A stretch of DNA of 64,000 nucleotides from Corynebacterium tuberculostearicum (GCF_016894265.1 NZ_CP069791.1:1798001-1862000), one strand, 5' to 3'; positions 31,772 through 41,550 are shown, counted from the first letter of the stretch. The notes: a model not told the origin generated them from the letters alone. Program-made: numbers and translations.

Positions 31772-34394
31772 CCCAATCCTTGCCGGCTCCGGCGGAGACC
31801 TCTAGCGGCACGTTCAGCTCGATCGCTGAGTCCATCTCGCGCTCGAGAATCTCTCGAACTTCGTCCGCCTCACCGGGGGCGACTTCGACCACCAATTCAT
31901 CGTGTACCTGAAGCAGCACGCGAGACTTCATCCCTTGCAGTGCGCGGTCTACGCGAATCATCGCCACCTTAATAATGTCAGCGGCAGTGCCCTGAATCGG
32001 TGCATTAAGCGCAGCGCGCTCCGCGTTCTCGCGTGCTAGGCGGTTATCGGAGTTTAGCTCTGGCAAGTAGCGGCGACGGCCGAAGAGCGTTGCCGTGTAA
32101 CCATCCTTGCGGGCTTGGACCACGACTTCATCGAGGTACTTCTTCACGCCGCCAAAGCGCTCGAAGTAGCTTTCCATAATGGACTTTGCTTCCCCTGCCG
32201 GAATGCCCAATTGCTGGGATAGACCAAAGGCAGACAGCCCGTAGACCAACCCGTAAGACATGGCCTTGACTCGGCGGCGCAGCTCGGGTGTCACCTGGTC
32301 AACGGGAACGTCAAAGACTCGAGAGCCAACATAGTTGTGCAGGTCTTCGCCTTCCTTGTAGGCCTCGATGAGGCCTGGATCGGCGGAGAGGTGCGCCATG
32401 ACACGCATCTCAATCTGCGAGTAGTCCGCAGTCATGAGTTCATCGAAGCCATCGCCCACGATGAAGGCAGAACGGATCTGGCGGCCTGCTTCGGTGCGCA
32501 CGGGGATGTTTTGCAGGTTGGGTTCGGTGGACGACAAGCGGCCGGTAGAGGCCACGGTTTGGTTAAACGTGGTGTGAATGCGGCCGTCAGGCTGCACGGT
32601 TTTGATGAGACCTTCCAAGGTGGTCTTCATCTTCTGGTACTCGCGGTGTGCCAAGAGGTGATCGAGGAAAGGGTGAGGGTTCTTAGCCGCGAGCTGTTCA
32701 ATCTCCTTGGCCGCGGTGGAATAGCCCGTCTTCGTCTTCTTAGTCTTGGGCAGCTCGAAGGTCTCAAAGAGCACGGTTTGCAGCTGCTTCGGCGAGTTGA
32801 GGTTGAGTTTGTCATCGCCGGCAAGCTCGCGGGCGGCGCGCTCTTGTTCGGCAACCTGCTCTACAAAGGCATCCTTTTGTGTTTCGAGAATGTCAACGTC
32901 AACGGCAATACCGGTAGCCTCCATGCGCGCCAGGATGGTTACCAGCGGCAACTCAAGGTCGGTATAGAGCTCGAAGGAATCAATCTCCTGCAGCTCCGCA
33001 GTGAGCCGCTCTGCCAGCTCCATAATTGCCGCAGCTTGGTCAACCAGGGAGGAATCATCCAGCAATGAAAGCTGCTCCGTGGCGGCGCCGAGGGTCTTTT
33101 GGAGGTGGCGCTGGTAGACGTCGGCAAGCGCGTAAGTGCGCTGACCAGGGCGAAGCAGGTAGGCAGCAAGGGCCGTGTCATGGGCGATGCCGGCAAGCTC
33201 AATACCGCGGCCGGCGAGCATATGGAAGGCCGCCTTTGCCTCGTGGAAATACTTCGGCGTATCAGATGCTAACCACTGAGCCAGGGCCTTATCGTCCTCG
33301 GCAGAAAGGTCGCCCAGCTCCACTTGCAGGCCGTGGCGTTCCTGGTCCACGAAGGCTATCGCAGAAGCATCACCTTGTCCCGGGTTTCCCTCGCCTTGGA
33401 CATACACCGCGACATGCTCTCGGCCGGGCAGCCACTGGGACAAGGGTTCGTCATCGATGACCGTCTCTAGCTCTTGGACCTCCTCGGTCTGCTCGGCTGC
33501 CTCAGCGCCATCATTGGGAATGGCGGCGAGTACGCGATCGCGCAGGTTGGTACCGAACTCTAGGTCATCGAACTTGGCGGCGACGTCGGCGACCTTGGCT
33601 TCCTTAAAGGCCAAGTCATTTGGACCGACCTCTAGGTCCATGTCCGTAATCATCTGGGTGAGCTTGCGGTTCATCTGCACCTGCTCGATGCGCTCGCGGA
33701 AGTTATTGCCCACCACGCCCTTAATTTCCTCTGCGTGCTCGACCAAGGATGCCAAGTCTCCATACTTGACTATCCACTTGGTGGCCGTCTTCTCGCCCAC
33801 CTTGGGGATGCCCGGCAAATTATCGGAAGGATCGCCGCGCAACGCGGCAAAGTCCGGGTACTGCGCGGGGGTGAGACCGTACTTCTCCTCTACTGCGGCG
33901 GGGGTAAAGCGGTGGAGCGTGGATACGCCCTTCATGGGATAGAGCACCGTCGTGGACTCATTAACTAACTGCAGGTAGTCACGGTCGCCAGTGACGATGA
34001 GGGTCTCATAGTCCTGTGCCTCGGTTGCGAGAGTGGCCAGAATGTCATCAGCCTCGAAATTCTCCCGGGACAGGGTGGTAATTCCCAGTACCTCGAGCAC
34101 CTCGCGAATGAGGTCTACCTGACCCTTGAATTCCTCCGGCGCAGCCTCGCGCTGGGCCTTATAGTCCGGGAACATCTCAGTGCGGAAGGTCTTGCGCCCC
34201 ACGTCGAATGCCACCGCAATGGCGTCGGGGGCCTCTTCCGCCACGATATTAGAGAGCATCGATAAGAAGCCATACACGGCATTGGTGTGCTGGCCTCCTG
34301 AGGTGGAGAAATTATCCACCGGCAGGGCATAGAAGGCACGAAAGGCCATAGAGTGGCCGTCAATGAGCAGAAGTCGAGGCTGATTAGTAGTCAC
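31755..34394 (-). CDS. polA: DNA polymerase I
   Basis: 879 aa. N-terminal 5'-3' (FEN-like) exonuclease with LLIDGHSMAFRAF and GDRDYLQLV; a central 3'-5' exonuclease-like domain that appears to lack the catalytic acidic motifs, as is usual in actinobacteria; C-terminal polymerase with DYSQIEMRVMAHLS (motif A), RRRVKAMSYGLVYGLSAFG (O-helix) and QVHDELVVEV (motif C). The open frame runs to 34472. GTG at 34392-34394 has AGGATGG at good spacing and gives the usual N-terminus; ATG at 34403 is the alternative. Confidence 0.97.
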   Translation of the reverse strand: MTTNQPRLLLIDGHSMAFRAFYALPVDNFSTSGGQHTNAVYGFLSMLSNIVAEEAPDAIAVAFDVGRKTFRTEMFPDYKAQREAAPEEFKGQVDLIREVLEVLGITTLSRENFEADDILATLATEAQDYETLIVTGDRDYLQLVNESTTVLYPMKGVSTLHRFTPAAVEEKYGLTPAQYPDFAALRGDPSDNLPGIPKVGEKTATKWIVKYGDLASLVEHAEEIKGVVGNNFRERIEQVQMNRKLTQMITDMDLEVGPNDLAFKEAKVADVAAKFDDLEFGTNLRDRVLAAIPNDGAEAAEQTEEVQELETVIDDEPLSQWLPGREHVAVYVQGEGNPGQGDASAIAFVDQERHGLQVELGDLSAEDDKALAQWLASDTPKYFHEAKAAFHMLAGRGIELAGIAHDTALAAYLLRPGQRTYALADVYQRHLQKTLGAATEQLSLLDDSSLVDQAAAIMELAERLTAELQEIDSFELYTDLELPLVTILARMEATGIAVDVDILETQKDAFVEQVAEQERAARELAGDDKLNLNSPKQLQTVLFETFELPKTKKTKTGYSTAAKEIEQLAAKNPHPFLDHLLAHREYQKMKTTLEGLIKTVQPDGRIHTTFNQTVASTGRLSSTEPNLQNIPVRTEAGRQIRSAFIVGDGFDELMTADYSQIEMRVMAHLSADPGLIEAYKEGEDLHNYVGSRVFDVPVDQVTPELRRRVKAMSYGLVYGLSAFGLSQQLGIPAGEAKSIMESYFERFGGVKKYLDEVVVQARKDGYTATLFGRRRYLPELNSDNRLARENAERAALNAPIQGTAADIIKVAMIRVDRALQGMKSRVLLQVHDELVVEVAPGEADEVREILEREMDSAIELNVPLEVSAGAGKDWDAAAH

Positions 34395-34552
34395 CTGCCC
34401 CATCCTAGAGAAGCACACCGACATCCGAACACCCCGGTGCAGATTTTGTGGATGACGTGCGCATTCCCCCACTGCCCCAACCCAATTAGGAATTCGCCTA
34501 GTGCCTGCGCTACTATTTTCACAGTCAAAGGCAGTCCGCCTTTACACTGTGC

Positions 34553-34626
34553 GCCCCTGTAGCCCAATTGGCAGAGGCAACGGATTCAAAACCCGTCCAG
34601 TGTGAGTTCGAGTCTCACCAGGGGCA
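34553..34626 (+). tRNA. tRNA-Leu (anticodon CAA), class I shape
   Basis: 74 nt. Acceptor stem GCCCCTG/CAGGGGC is perfect; D-stem GCC/GGC; anticodon stem ACGGA/CCCGT (one A-C mismatch) around loop TTCAAAA, anticodon CAA; variable region only five bases (CCAGT); T-arm GTGAG-TTCGAGT-CTCAC; discriminator A73; CCA is not encoded. Leucine tRNAs normally carry a long variable arm, so the short one is unusual. The next gene leftward is polA. Confidence 0.9.
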
Positions 34627-34635
34627 CAACGAGAT

Positions 34636-34680
34636 AAGGCCTCGGTTTCCACTAAGTCAGGGAAACCGAGGCCTTTGCTT
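34636..34680. terminator. Strong bidirectional terminator
   Basis: AAGGCCTCGGTTTCC (34636-34650) pairs perfectly with GGAAACCGAGGCCTT (34661-34675). It ends tRNA-Leu rightward and the phosphoesterase gene leftward. Confidence 0.9.
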
Positions 34681-36863
34681 TAACCCAGTTCAGGCAGGGT
34701 TGGCAGGTGGTACTTGCGCAGGAGCGCGTTGATTTGCGGGATTGAGGCCTTCAGCTGCGGTAGTGCTAGACCGATAAGTCCGGCCACGCCTGCGATGCCG
34801 AGGATTGCTCCCAAGATGGCGGGCTTCGAGCTCGTCCTGGAGCTCAACTCGGAGCTTCCCGTGGCAGGCTGCGTAGTATCGACCGGTTCGCCGTCATCGT
34901 GTGCACGGGCGGTTAGCCATTCGTCCTTGCCCAGAACACCCTGGGTCAGGCGGGTCTCGCCGATCCAGCCGTACCACGGATCCTGCGGGCGCTGGTTATC
35001 AAAGCCGCCACCCATGACCCACTGCAGGTCCCGCGGGAGGAGGCCTTCGGCGCCTACGGCATTGCGCAAGATAGGCGCGCCGTTGATGAACATCTCCACG
35101 CTATCGCGCTCCGGATCATTGACCACGGCGATGTGCATCCACTCGTCCTTGGGCACCTCGTGGGACCATACGGTAGAACCGCTTCCCTGCTTCGGCTCCG
35201 CCCACCAGCGCAGCTCGCGGAGATTGGAGATACCAAACATGACGGTGGGATCCGTGTCCTCAGAGCCGTCGACCAACTTATTGATGGCAGAGTCGCGGCT
35301 AAGCGCGCTTCCCCAGCCATGTTGGGCACCATTGAAGTTCTTTGGAATCTTGACGAAGGATTCGAAGGTGTACCCCTTGGTGGTATCCACGTTATTAGCC
35401 GCGGCGCCCTTGTCGGTGCGGAACTCGGCATTGCCTACCTTGCCGGCAGGGTCGGACCAGAAGAGCGAGCCGGCATCAGAAGACAACGGGTGGTGATCGG
35501 AGCTATAGGTCACCCGATCACCTAGCATGGCGCCAGAGCGATGCAGGTCACTGCCGGAATCGCTGGCAATATCGGGGATGGTGGTGCCACGGCCGGCAGG
35601 GGCGCCGTCGGCAAGCGCATGGCCGTCCTTGTCTTGGGCCTGGCCCGGGCGCCAGTGGAATACCGTGCGATCATTCTTGGCAAAGTCATCCGCGCCCTTG
35701 GGCAGCTCATCCTCCGCGATGGTGTAGGGCCTATAGCCTTCCGCGGCGATGTCGCGCGCACGCTGCGCTAGGTCCGGCTGGTGGCCCTCGCCCACGGTGA
35801 AATCCGGGGAAAAGGAGGAAAAGCGCTGCTCAAAGTCGAACGGAATGGCGTAGCTATCGCCCTGATCATCCAGGGTGAGCTTATCGAATTGCGTCAGCTC
35901 CTCGTGCGGCTTCTGCGCCACCCACGGAGAGAGCGCGGTCATCTCCAGCTGCTTGCCGGAAAGGTCGAACTCGAGCACTCCCAGCAGACCATTTCCGCCC
36001 TGGTAAGCCATTTGATAGTCCTGCAAGATGGAAACGACATCGTGACCGGCATCGTTCTTATCCACGCGGTAGCCCGCACCGTGGTGGTGGCCGCCCATCA
36101 CCAGAAAAATCTGGTCGTTGCGCTTGATGAACGTATCCCACAGGCCCTTGCCATAGTCATCGGAATAGAAAACGTTGCCCTCGCCATCGATATTGAGGGC
36201 TTCGTGCGTCGTGACGATGACGGGGAGGTTGGGGTGCTTATCGATGATGCCTTGCGCCCACTCAATGGCTTTTTCATCGGCGCGCCAGCCCAGCGCAAGG
36301 TTGAGGTACTTCTGACCCTCAGCCTCAAAGATGTGAGCCTCGGAGTCATTATTGACCGCAGTGTAGCGCTCTTGGAAGGTCTCCGGGTTTGCGGCCTTGG
36401 CGCGATCGGCGCTAAACCACTTGTCATACGGGTGGGCCGCCGCACCCTCGACGTCCATGTCGTGATTGCCGGGCAGGATGGAGTAGTTCAGATCCGAGTC
36501 GTCGAGGACCTGCATGGCCTTATCGGCTACCTGCCATTCACCCTCCACGTTCCACTGGTCTACAACGTCACCCAGGTGGGTGACGAAGTCCATGTTCAGC
36601 TCGTCTTGGTGGTCTACCAACCATTGAGTTTGGGCCAAGTAGGGTTCGCTTCCGTAGCGAGCTTGGGCCAAGTTGCCCGTCTCCGGGGTGGAATAGCGCG
36701 AATAGAACTGGGTATCCGGTAAGACGCCGATGCTGAAACGAGAGCCCTCGCTTGGCGACGCCCCCTCGGCCCCAAACTCCGCAGCACTTGCGGCCGGTAC
36801 AACAACGAGGTTTCCCACCACCGCGGTTGCAGTTAGCGCGGGCAGGACGAAACGATTTTTCAT
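34680..36863 (-). CDS. Secreted calcineurin-like phosphoesterase with LamG-like domain
   Basis: 727 aa. Sec signal peptide (KNRFVLPALTATAVVGNLVV, cleavage near ASAAEFG). The metallophosphoesterase domain (about 35-280) has ligand motifs PDTQFY, HLGDVVDQW, LPGNHDMD, VTTHEA and GGHHHGAGY. Residues about 470-660 resemble a concanavalin/LamG fold (YTFESFVKIPKNF, WMHIAVVNDPERDSVEMFINGAPI). One C-terminal hydrophobic segment (ILGAILGIAGVAGLIGLALP) could anchor it, with a short basic tail. ATG at 36861-36863 with AAAGGA seven bases upstream. Likely a cell-surface phosphatase; the substrate is unknown. Confidence 0.85.
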   Translation of the reverse strand: MKNRFVLPALTATAVVGNLVVVPAASAAEFGAEGASPSEGSRFSIGVLPDTQFYSRYSTPETGNLAQARYGSEPYLAQTQWLVDHQDELNMDFVTHLGDVVDQWNVEGEWQVADKAMQVLDDSDLNYSILPGNHDMDVEGAAAHPYDKWFSADRAKAANPETFQERYTAVNNDSEAHIFEAEGQKYLNLALGWRADEKAIEWAQGIIDKHPNLPVIVTTHEALNIDGEGNVFYSDDYGKGLWDTFIKRNDQIFLVMGGHHHGAGYRVDKNDAGHDVVSILQDYQMAYQGGNGLLGVLEFDLSGKQLEMTALSPWVAQKPHEELTQFDKLTLDDQGDSYAIPFDFEQRFSSFSPDFTVGEGHQPDLAQRARDIAAEGYRPYTIAEDELPKGADDFAKNDRTVFHWRPGQAQDKDGHALADGAPAGRGTTIPDIASDSGSDLHRSGAMLGDRVTYSSDHHPLSSDAGSLFWSDPAGKVGNAEFRTDKGAAANNVDTTKGYTFESFVKIPKNFNGAQHGWGSALSRDSAINKLVDGSEDTDPTVMFGISNLRELRWWAEPKQGSGSTVWSHEVPKDEWMHIAVVNDPERDSVEMFINGAPILRNAVGAEGLLPRDLQWVMGGGFDNQRPQDPWYGWIGETRLTQGVLGKDEWLTARAHDDGEPVDTTQPATGSSELSSRTSSKPAILGAILGIAGVAGLIGLALPQLKASIPQINALLRKYHLPTLPELG

Positions 36864-37288
36864 AGAGAGTCCTTTAAGACTGGAAAGGAATGCTTGCTCA
36901 GGGAAGATGGCGGGAATACGCAAGGGATTCTAGGACGTGAAGCTTTCAGCTAGTTGAAGCCCGCGTAAACAGGAGACTGAATATTGGGAAACTTATGGTT
37001 GCCTCTGGAAGAGACATCTTCTCGTGTGAGATTCCGTATAACCTGCCCCAAACTGCATAGTTGCATTGGGGTGCATTAAACTGACAGAATATTCATGAAT
37101 GCGGTTTTACCTCTACGGTTAGGAAGAAGACCCTCCCCTACCGCGGTAGGTAGATCACCGCCCTCTAATGAAAGATATGCATTACGATTCACAGCGGTTC
37201 GCCTAGCCTCCCGCTTCGGCACTTTTCTGCTGCCTAGCTAGGCCAGTCGCCCTCCGCACCAGTCCCCTCCCAGGTAGATTTTTATTTT
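36864..37288. other. 425-bp intergenic region with clustered palindromes
   Basis: No gene seen. It holds the start regions of two divergent genes. Perfect palindromes include ATTCATGAAT (37091-37100) and CCTACCGCGGTAGG (37137-37150). The interrupted repeat CCCCAA (37046-37051) / TTGGGG (37066-37071) is also present. These could be operators for the phosphoesterase or DUF368 genes; no named regulator is implied. Confidence 0.6.
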
Positions 37289-38125
37289 ATGCAGTACATT
37301 TTGAACGCTATCCGCGGCGCCCTCATCGGCATGGCCGAGCTCGTACCGGGCATCTCCGGTGGCACCGTGGCGCTCATCGTGGGCATTTATGAACGCGCAG
37401 TCCACAACGCCAACGATCTCATCTCCGGCCGCTTCAAGAAGGTGGAATGGAGCTTCCTCATCTCCGTAGCGATCGGCATGTTCATCGCCGTCTTCGGAAT
37501 GTCCACCGTGCTTTCTAACTTCGTAGATAATCACGTATCGGCTTCCGGAGCGCTCTTTTTGGGCATGGTTGCCGTGTCCATTTTTGTACCGCTATCCATG
37601 CTTTCTAAGCAGGAGAGGCTGCGCCCCTCTTCCATCATTGCCTTTGTGATCGCTGCGATTGCCATCTTCTTTATCACCGGCTTCACCTCCGAACCGCACG
37701 AGAACCCCAGCCTCATCGTGGTCTTCTTCGCCGCCGCCATCGCGGTATGCGCACTCATCCTGCCTGGCATCTCCGGCTCGCTCATCCTGCTGACCATGGG
37801 CCTCTACCAGCCAATCATTGGCGCCGTTTCGGATCGTGACCTGGGCACTATCGCCGTCTTCGCGTTAGGTGCCCTGTGTGGTCTTGCGGCGTTTATCAAG
37901 ATATTGAACTTCCTGCTGGATCATCACCGCGCCCCTACGCTGATGGCTATGGCAGGCTTCATGCTCGGTTCTCTGCGCGCACTGTGGCCCTGGGGAGCTG
38001 ACCAAGATGCCTCTAGCGGCATCATCATCGGCATGTTCATCCTCGGTGCACTCATCGTCTCCGCCTTCATCTTCGTAGATATGAAGAAGGCCCGCGCTAT
38101 AGATGAAAGGACGGCGCAAAAATAA
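37289..38125 (+). CDS. DUF368 family, PopT-type polyprenyl-phosphate transporter
   Basis: 278 aa, about eight hydrophobic segments. The family's repeated re-entrant motif is present twice: MAELVPGISGGTVALI near residue 15 and LILPGISGSLILL near residue 160, an internal repeat. DUF368 members (PopT) were shown to return undecaprenyl phosphate across the membrane for cell-wall synthesis; in corynebacteria the carrier would be decaprenyl phosphate. ATG at 37289 with no strong Shine-Dalgarno sequence. The stop overlaps the next start by one base. Confidence 0.88.
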   Translation: MQYILNAIRGALIGMAELVPGISGGTVALIVGIYERAVHNANDLISGRFKKVEWSFLISVAIGMFIAVFGMSTVLSNFVDNHVSASGALFLGMVAVSIFVPLSMLSKQERLRPSSIIAFVIAAIAIFFITGFTSEPHENPSLIVVFFAAAIAVCALILPGISGSLILLTMGLYQPIIGAVSDRDLGTIAVFALGALCGLAAFIKILNFLLDHHRAPTLMAMAGFMLGSLRALWPWGADQDASSGIIIGMFILGALIVSAFIFVDMKKARAIDERTAQK

Positions 38126-39012
38126 TGCCGCGCTCGTTTTCTCGCCACGCAACTATCGCCGCGGTCCTCGTCCCCACGCTGAGCCTAGGCGCCTGCGTCA
38201 CCAACGAGGAAGATTCCACTCCAGACGGCTGGGAAGAACCCCATTCCGCAATGGTGCCGGAAATTGCCGCCATGTATGACGACAACGATGGCGTCCTCAC
38301 TGCCGGAACTAACCCACCCTATGCCCCATTTCAGCTTAAGGATTCCCACGGGGCGCTCCAGGGCGTTGAACTCGATCTTGCGCACGCCGTTGCCGGCGTC
38401 TTGGGACTCGATTTCCAGCCCGTGGAACAGGACTTCTCCATGATCCTGCCCGCCGTGCAATCGGGCCAGATTGATATGGGCGCATCCGGATTCACGGATA
38501 ACCCCGAGCGCCGCAATGAATTCGACTTTGTAGATCATCTCTACGCTGGCATCCAGTGGGCCGAGCGAGTAGATGGACCTAAGAAGGTTGACCCGGATAA
38601 TCCTTGCGGCTTGACCGTTGCGGTGCAGCGCACCACGGTATCTGAAACCGACGATGTGCGGCCCAAGAAGGATGCGTGCAACGGCGATCTCACGGTCTTG
38701 TCTTATGACACCGGTGACAATGCCGCGCTGGCGGTACTTATGGGACGCGCAGATGCCCTGTCCGCAGACTCCCCAGTAACGGCGTGGGCTGTGAATCGCT
38801 CCGAAGGAAAGATGCGGCAGGTAGGCGATATGTTCCAAGCATCGCCCTATGGCTTTGCCGTACCCAAGGATTCCGATTTGGGCAAGGCCTCTGCCGCGGC
38901 ACTGCAACACCTCATCGAAACCGGTGAGTATGCAGAAATTTTGTCCCGCTGGGGCATCGAGGATGGCTTAATAGACCAGGCAATGATTAATGAAAGGCCG
39001 ATCAATGGTTAA
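38125..39012 (+). CDS. Amino-acid ABC transporter, substrate-binding lipoprotein
   Basis: 295 aa. Signal peptide with lipobox LSLGAC (Cys about 30). Periplasmic-binding-protein family 3 domain: LTAGTNPPYAPFQ, GVELDLAHAVAGVLG, FSMILPAVQSGQIDMGASGFTDNPERR, typical of polar amino-acid binders. Its ATG overlaps the DUF368 stop, and permease and ATPase genes follow without gaps, so the four form one operon. Specific ligand not determinable. Confidence 0.92.
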   Translation: MPRSFSRHATIAAVLVPTLSLGACVTNEEDSTPDGWEEPHSAMVPEIAAMYDDNDGVLTAGTNPPYAPFQLKDSHGALQGVELDLAHAVAGVLGLDFQPVEQDFSMILPAVQSGQIDMGASGFTDNPERRNEFDFVDHLYAGIQWAERVDGPKKVDPDNPCGLTVAVQRTTVSETDDVRPKKDACNGDLTVLSYDTGDNAALAVLMGRADALSADSPVTAWAVNRSEGKMRQVGDMFQASPYGFAVPKDSDLGKASAAALQHLIETGEYAEILSRWGIEDGLIDQAMINERPING

Positions 39013-39958
39013 TGAAAATACGGCGACGCCAGCTACGGCAGAGCCTAAGGAAAAGCCCGCCAAGATCGAGGCGCGACCTCTACGCCACCCGTGGCGCTGG
39101 GTATTCGCCGGCCTGCTCATCGTGCTCGGCGTGTGGTTCATCATCGCCTCCGCCCGCAACGAGGCCTTTAGCTGGGACACCTACTTCCAGTACCTCTTTG
39201 ATAAGCGCATTGCACTTGCCTCCCTCCACACCATCGCCATCACCATTTTGTCCATGATCATCGGCGTTGTCGGTGGTGCCATACTTGCGGTTATGCGCAT
39301 GTCCCCGAACCCGGTGCTGCGCAGCGTCTCCTGGATATTCCTCTGGGTCTTCCGCGGCACGCCGATCTATGTGCAGCTGGTGTTCTGGGGCCTGCTCTCC
39401 GCCATCTACCAATCCATCAACTTGGGCTTTACCGAGGTGTCTTTGCAGACGATCCTCACCAACGCCTTCTTCCTTGCGGTGATGGGCCTAGGCCTCAATG
39501 AGGCCGCCTATATGGCCGAGATTGTGCGCTCGGGCATCACCTCCGTTCCCGAGGGGCAGAAGGAAGCTTCCAAGGCACTGGGCATGTCCTGGTGGATGAC
39601 CATGCGCCGCACCGTCCTTCCGCAGGCCATGCGCATTATCATTCCGCCCACGGGCAATGAATTCATTTCCTTGCTCAAGACCTCTTCCCTCGTGGTGGCC
39701 ATTCCTTATACCGAGGAAATCTTCGGCCGCACCACGGATATTTCCGCTGCCCTCTTCCAGCCCATCCCGCTGCTCCTTGTCGCAGCGTCCTGGTACCTCG
39801 TGGTTACTTCCCTGCTGATGGTGGGACAGTACTTCCTGGAGCGCCGCTTTGAGCGCGGTGCAACCCGCGAACTCACCGGCCGCCAACTCGCGGCACTGGC
39901 AGACGCTGAAGGAACCATCCCCCGCAACGTATCCGTGATTTCGGAGGCTAAAAACTAA
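39005..39958 (+). CDS. Amino-acid ABC transporter permease
   Basis: 317 aa. Hydrophilic 25-residue N-terminus, then five to six membrane helices. The HisM/GlnP-type family signature and the cytoplasmic EAA loop ([19 protein letters not shown]) are present. ATG at 39005 follows AAAGG and overlaps the binding-protein stop by eight bases; an in-frame ATG at 38990 is possible. Confidence 0.93.
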   Translation: MVNENTATPATAEPKEKPAKIEARPLRHPWRWVFAGLLIVLGVWFIIASARNEAFSWDTYFQYLFDKRIALASLHTIAITILSMIIGVVGGAILAVMRMSPNPVLRSVSWIFLWVFRGTPIYVQLVFWGLLSAIYQSINLGFTEVSLQTILTNAFFLAVMGLGLNEAAYMAEIVRSGITSVPEGQKEASKALGMSWWMTMRRTVLPQAMRIIIPPTGNEFISLLKTSSLVVAIPYTEEIFGRTTDISAALFQPIPLLLVAASWYLVVTSLLMVGQYFLERRFERGATRELTGRQLAALADAEGTIPRNVSVISEAKN

Positions 39959-40722
39959 TGGCTACTCCCATGATTTCCGCCCAGAACGTCCATAAGTCCT
40001 TCGGACAGCTCGAAGTCCTCAAAGGCATTGACCTTGAGGTCCAGCCCGGCGAAGTGGCCTGCCTACTAGGCCCCTCGGGCTCCGGCAAGTCCACCTTCCT
40101 GCGCTGCGTCAACCACCTTGATAAGGCGACGGCGGGCCGCCTCTACGTCGACGGCGAGCTGATTGGCTACCGCGAAAAGAACGGCACCCTGTATGAGATC
40201 AGCGAAAAGGAAGCCGCAGAACAGCGCTCCGATATCGGAATGGTCTTTCAGTCTTTTAACCTTTTCCCCCACCGCACGGTGATTGAGAACATCATCGAGG
40301 CACCGGTGCAGGTGAAAAAGATTCCCGAAGAGACCGCCCGCGCCCGCGCTATGGAGCTGTTGGAGGACGTTGGACTTGCTTCCAAGGCCAATAACTACCC
40401 GGTGCAGCTCTCTGGCGGACAGCAACAGCGCGTTGCCATCGCTCGTGCGGTGGCTATGGATCCTAAGCTTATGCTTTTCGACGAACCTACGTCCGCCCTC
40501 GACCCCGAGCTCGTCGGCGAAGTGCTGCGCGTTATGAAGGACCTCGCAGCCGAAGGCATGACCATGCTCGTAGTCACCCACGAGATGGGTTTTGCGCGCG
40601 AGGTAGCCGATAAGGTCTTCTTCATGGACGGCGGCGTGGTCATTGAGTCCGGCAGCCCAGCTGAGGTTTTGGATAACCCGCAACAACCACGCACCAAGGA
40701 CTTTTTGGCTTCGTTGCTGTAA
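39958..40722 (+). CDS. Amino-acid ABC transporter ATP-binding protein
   Basis: 254 aa GlnQ/HisP-type ATPase: Walker [13 protein letters not shown] at about 37-48, Q-loop [10 protein letters not shown], signature [13 protein letters not shown], Walker [15 protein letters not shown] and H-switch VTHEM. Its ATG overlaps the permease stop by one base; last gene of the operon, followed by a terminator. Confidence 0.96.
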   Translation: MATPMISAQNVHKSFGQLEVLKGIDLEVQPGEVACLLGPSGSGKSTFLRCVNHLDKATAGRLYVDGELIGYREKNGTLYEISEKEAAEQRSDIGMVFQSFNLFPHRTVIENIIEAPVQVKKIPEETARARAMELLEDVGLASKANNYPVQLSGGQQQRVAIARAVAMDPKLMLFDEPTSALDPELVGEVLRVMKDLAAEGMTMLVVTHEMGFAREVADKVFFMDGGVVIESGSPAEVLDNPQQPRTKDFLASLL

Positions 40723-40751
40723 GCCCCCACTACACTCCGCAAAGTGCCTTC

Positions 40752-40790
40752 AGCCCGCCACCTCTTCAGCAAAGAGGACCGGCGGGCTTT
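40752..40790 (+). terminator. Terminator after the amino-acid ABC operon
   Basis: AGCCCGCC (40752-40759) pairs with GGCGGGCT (40781-40788), with an inner AGAGG-type stem; TTT follows. It may also stop leftward transcription from the TauE gene. Confidence 0.6.
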
Positions 40791-40806
40791 GCCGTGGCTC
40801 ACTCGC

Positions 40807-41550
40807 CTACGAAAGCGTCAAAATGCCCCGAATCAGTGCGCTGGCCGCGCCCAACCCGGCAACGCTCAGTGAGAGCACGCGGGCCTTTTCTCGTGGAACA
40901 CGCCGAGCAATGCGGGTGCCGGCCCAAATTCCGACGAACATACCTAAGACTCCGGCGGGCCACATCACCCAAGGCAGGCCATCAAAGTGGGCCGCACCAG
41001 TAAGCGTCTTGGTCATCACGGAAAAGAATCCGCCTACGACAAAAATCGGCTGCAGCGTAGCTGCGTAGACATTTTGGGGCCACTTTGCCGCCTGGGCGTA
41101 GACGGTAATAACCGGGCCGGCCACGCCCGCCAAGGTATTGGTAAAGCCGCCGAGAATACCGGCGGAGATGGCAGGGCCTTTGCCCTCCATCGGCGGGACA
41201 AACTTCTTTCCAAATGTCACTACGGCTAATGCAGCCAGAAGCGCAGCGCCCACCACGATCATGAGCCCTGCCGTGTCCATGCGCCTAATGAGCAGCGCCG
41301 CGGCCAAGGAACCAATCACCATGACTGGTGCTATCAGACCGAACTTCTTCCAGCTCACATTCTCACGCACGGAATAGGTGGTCAGAATCGCATTTATGCA
41401 GGCCAAGACGTTAATTACGAGGATTCCTTCGACCGGCCCCATAATGAGCATGAGGATGGGACCGCCGATGAGACCGAGTCCCATTCCGGATACCCGTTGC
41501 AGCGTCGAACCAACGACAACGACGAGGAAAATAACCAGTGCGAGGCTCAC
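40807..41550 (-). CDS. TauE/SafE (sulfite exporter-like) membrane protein
   Basis: 247 aa, seven to eight hydrophobic segments and the DUF81 repeat pattern (RVSGMGLGLIGGPILMLI and GGFTNTLAGVAGPVITVY). Family members export sulfoacetate, sulfite or other organic anions; substrate not known here. The open frame reaches 41637, but GTG at 41548-41550, preceded by AAGGAG, gives the normal N-terminus. The GTGA start overlaps the coaD stop by four bases, so it is coupled to coaD. Confidence 0.82.
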   Translation of the reverse strand: MSLALVIFLVVVVGSTLQRVSGMGLGLIGGPILMLIMGPVEGILVINVLACINAILTTYSVRENVSWKKFGLIAPVMVIGSLAAALLIRRMDTAGLMIVVGAALLAALAVVTFGKKFVPPMEGKGPAISAGILGGFTNTLAGVAGPVITVYAQAAKWPQNVYAATLQPIFVVGGFFSVMTKTLTGAAHFDGLPWVMWPAGVLGMFVGIWAGTRIARRVPREKARVLSLSVAGLGAASALIRGILTLS

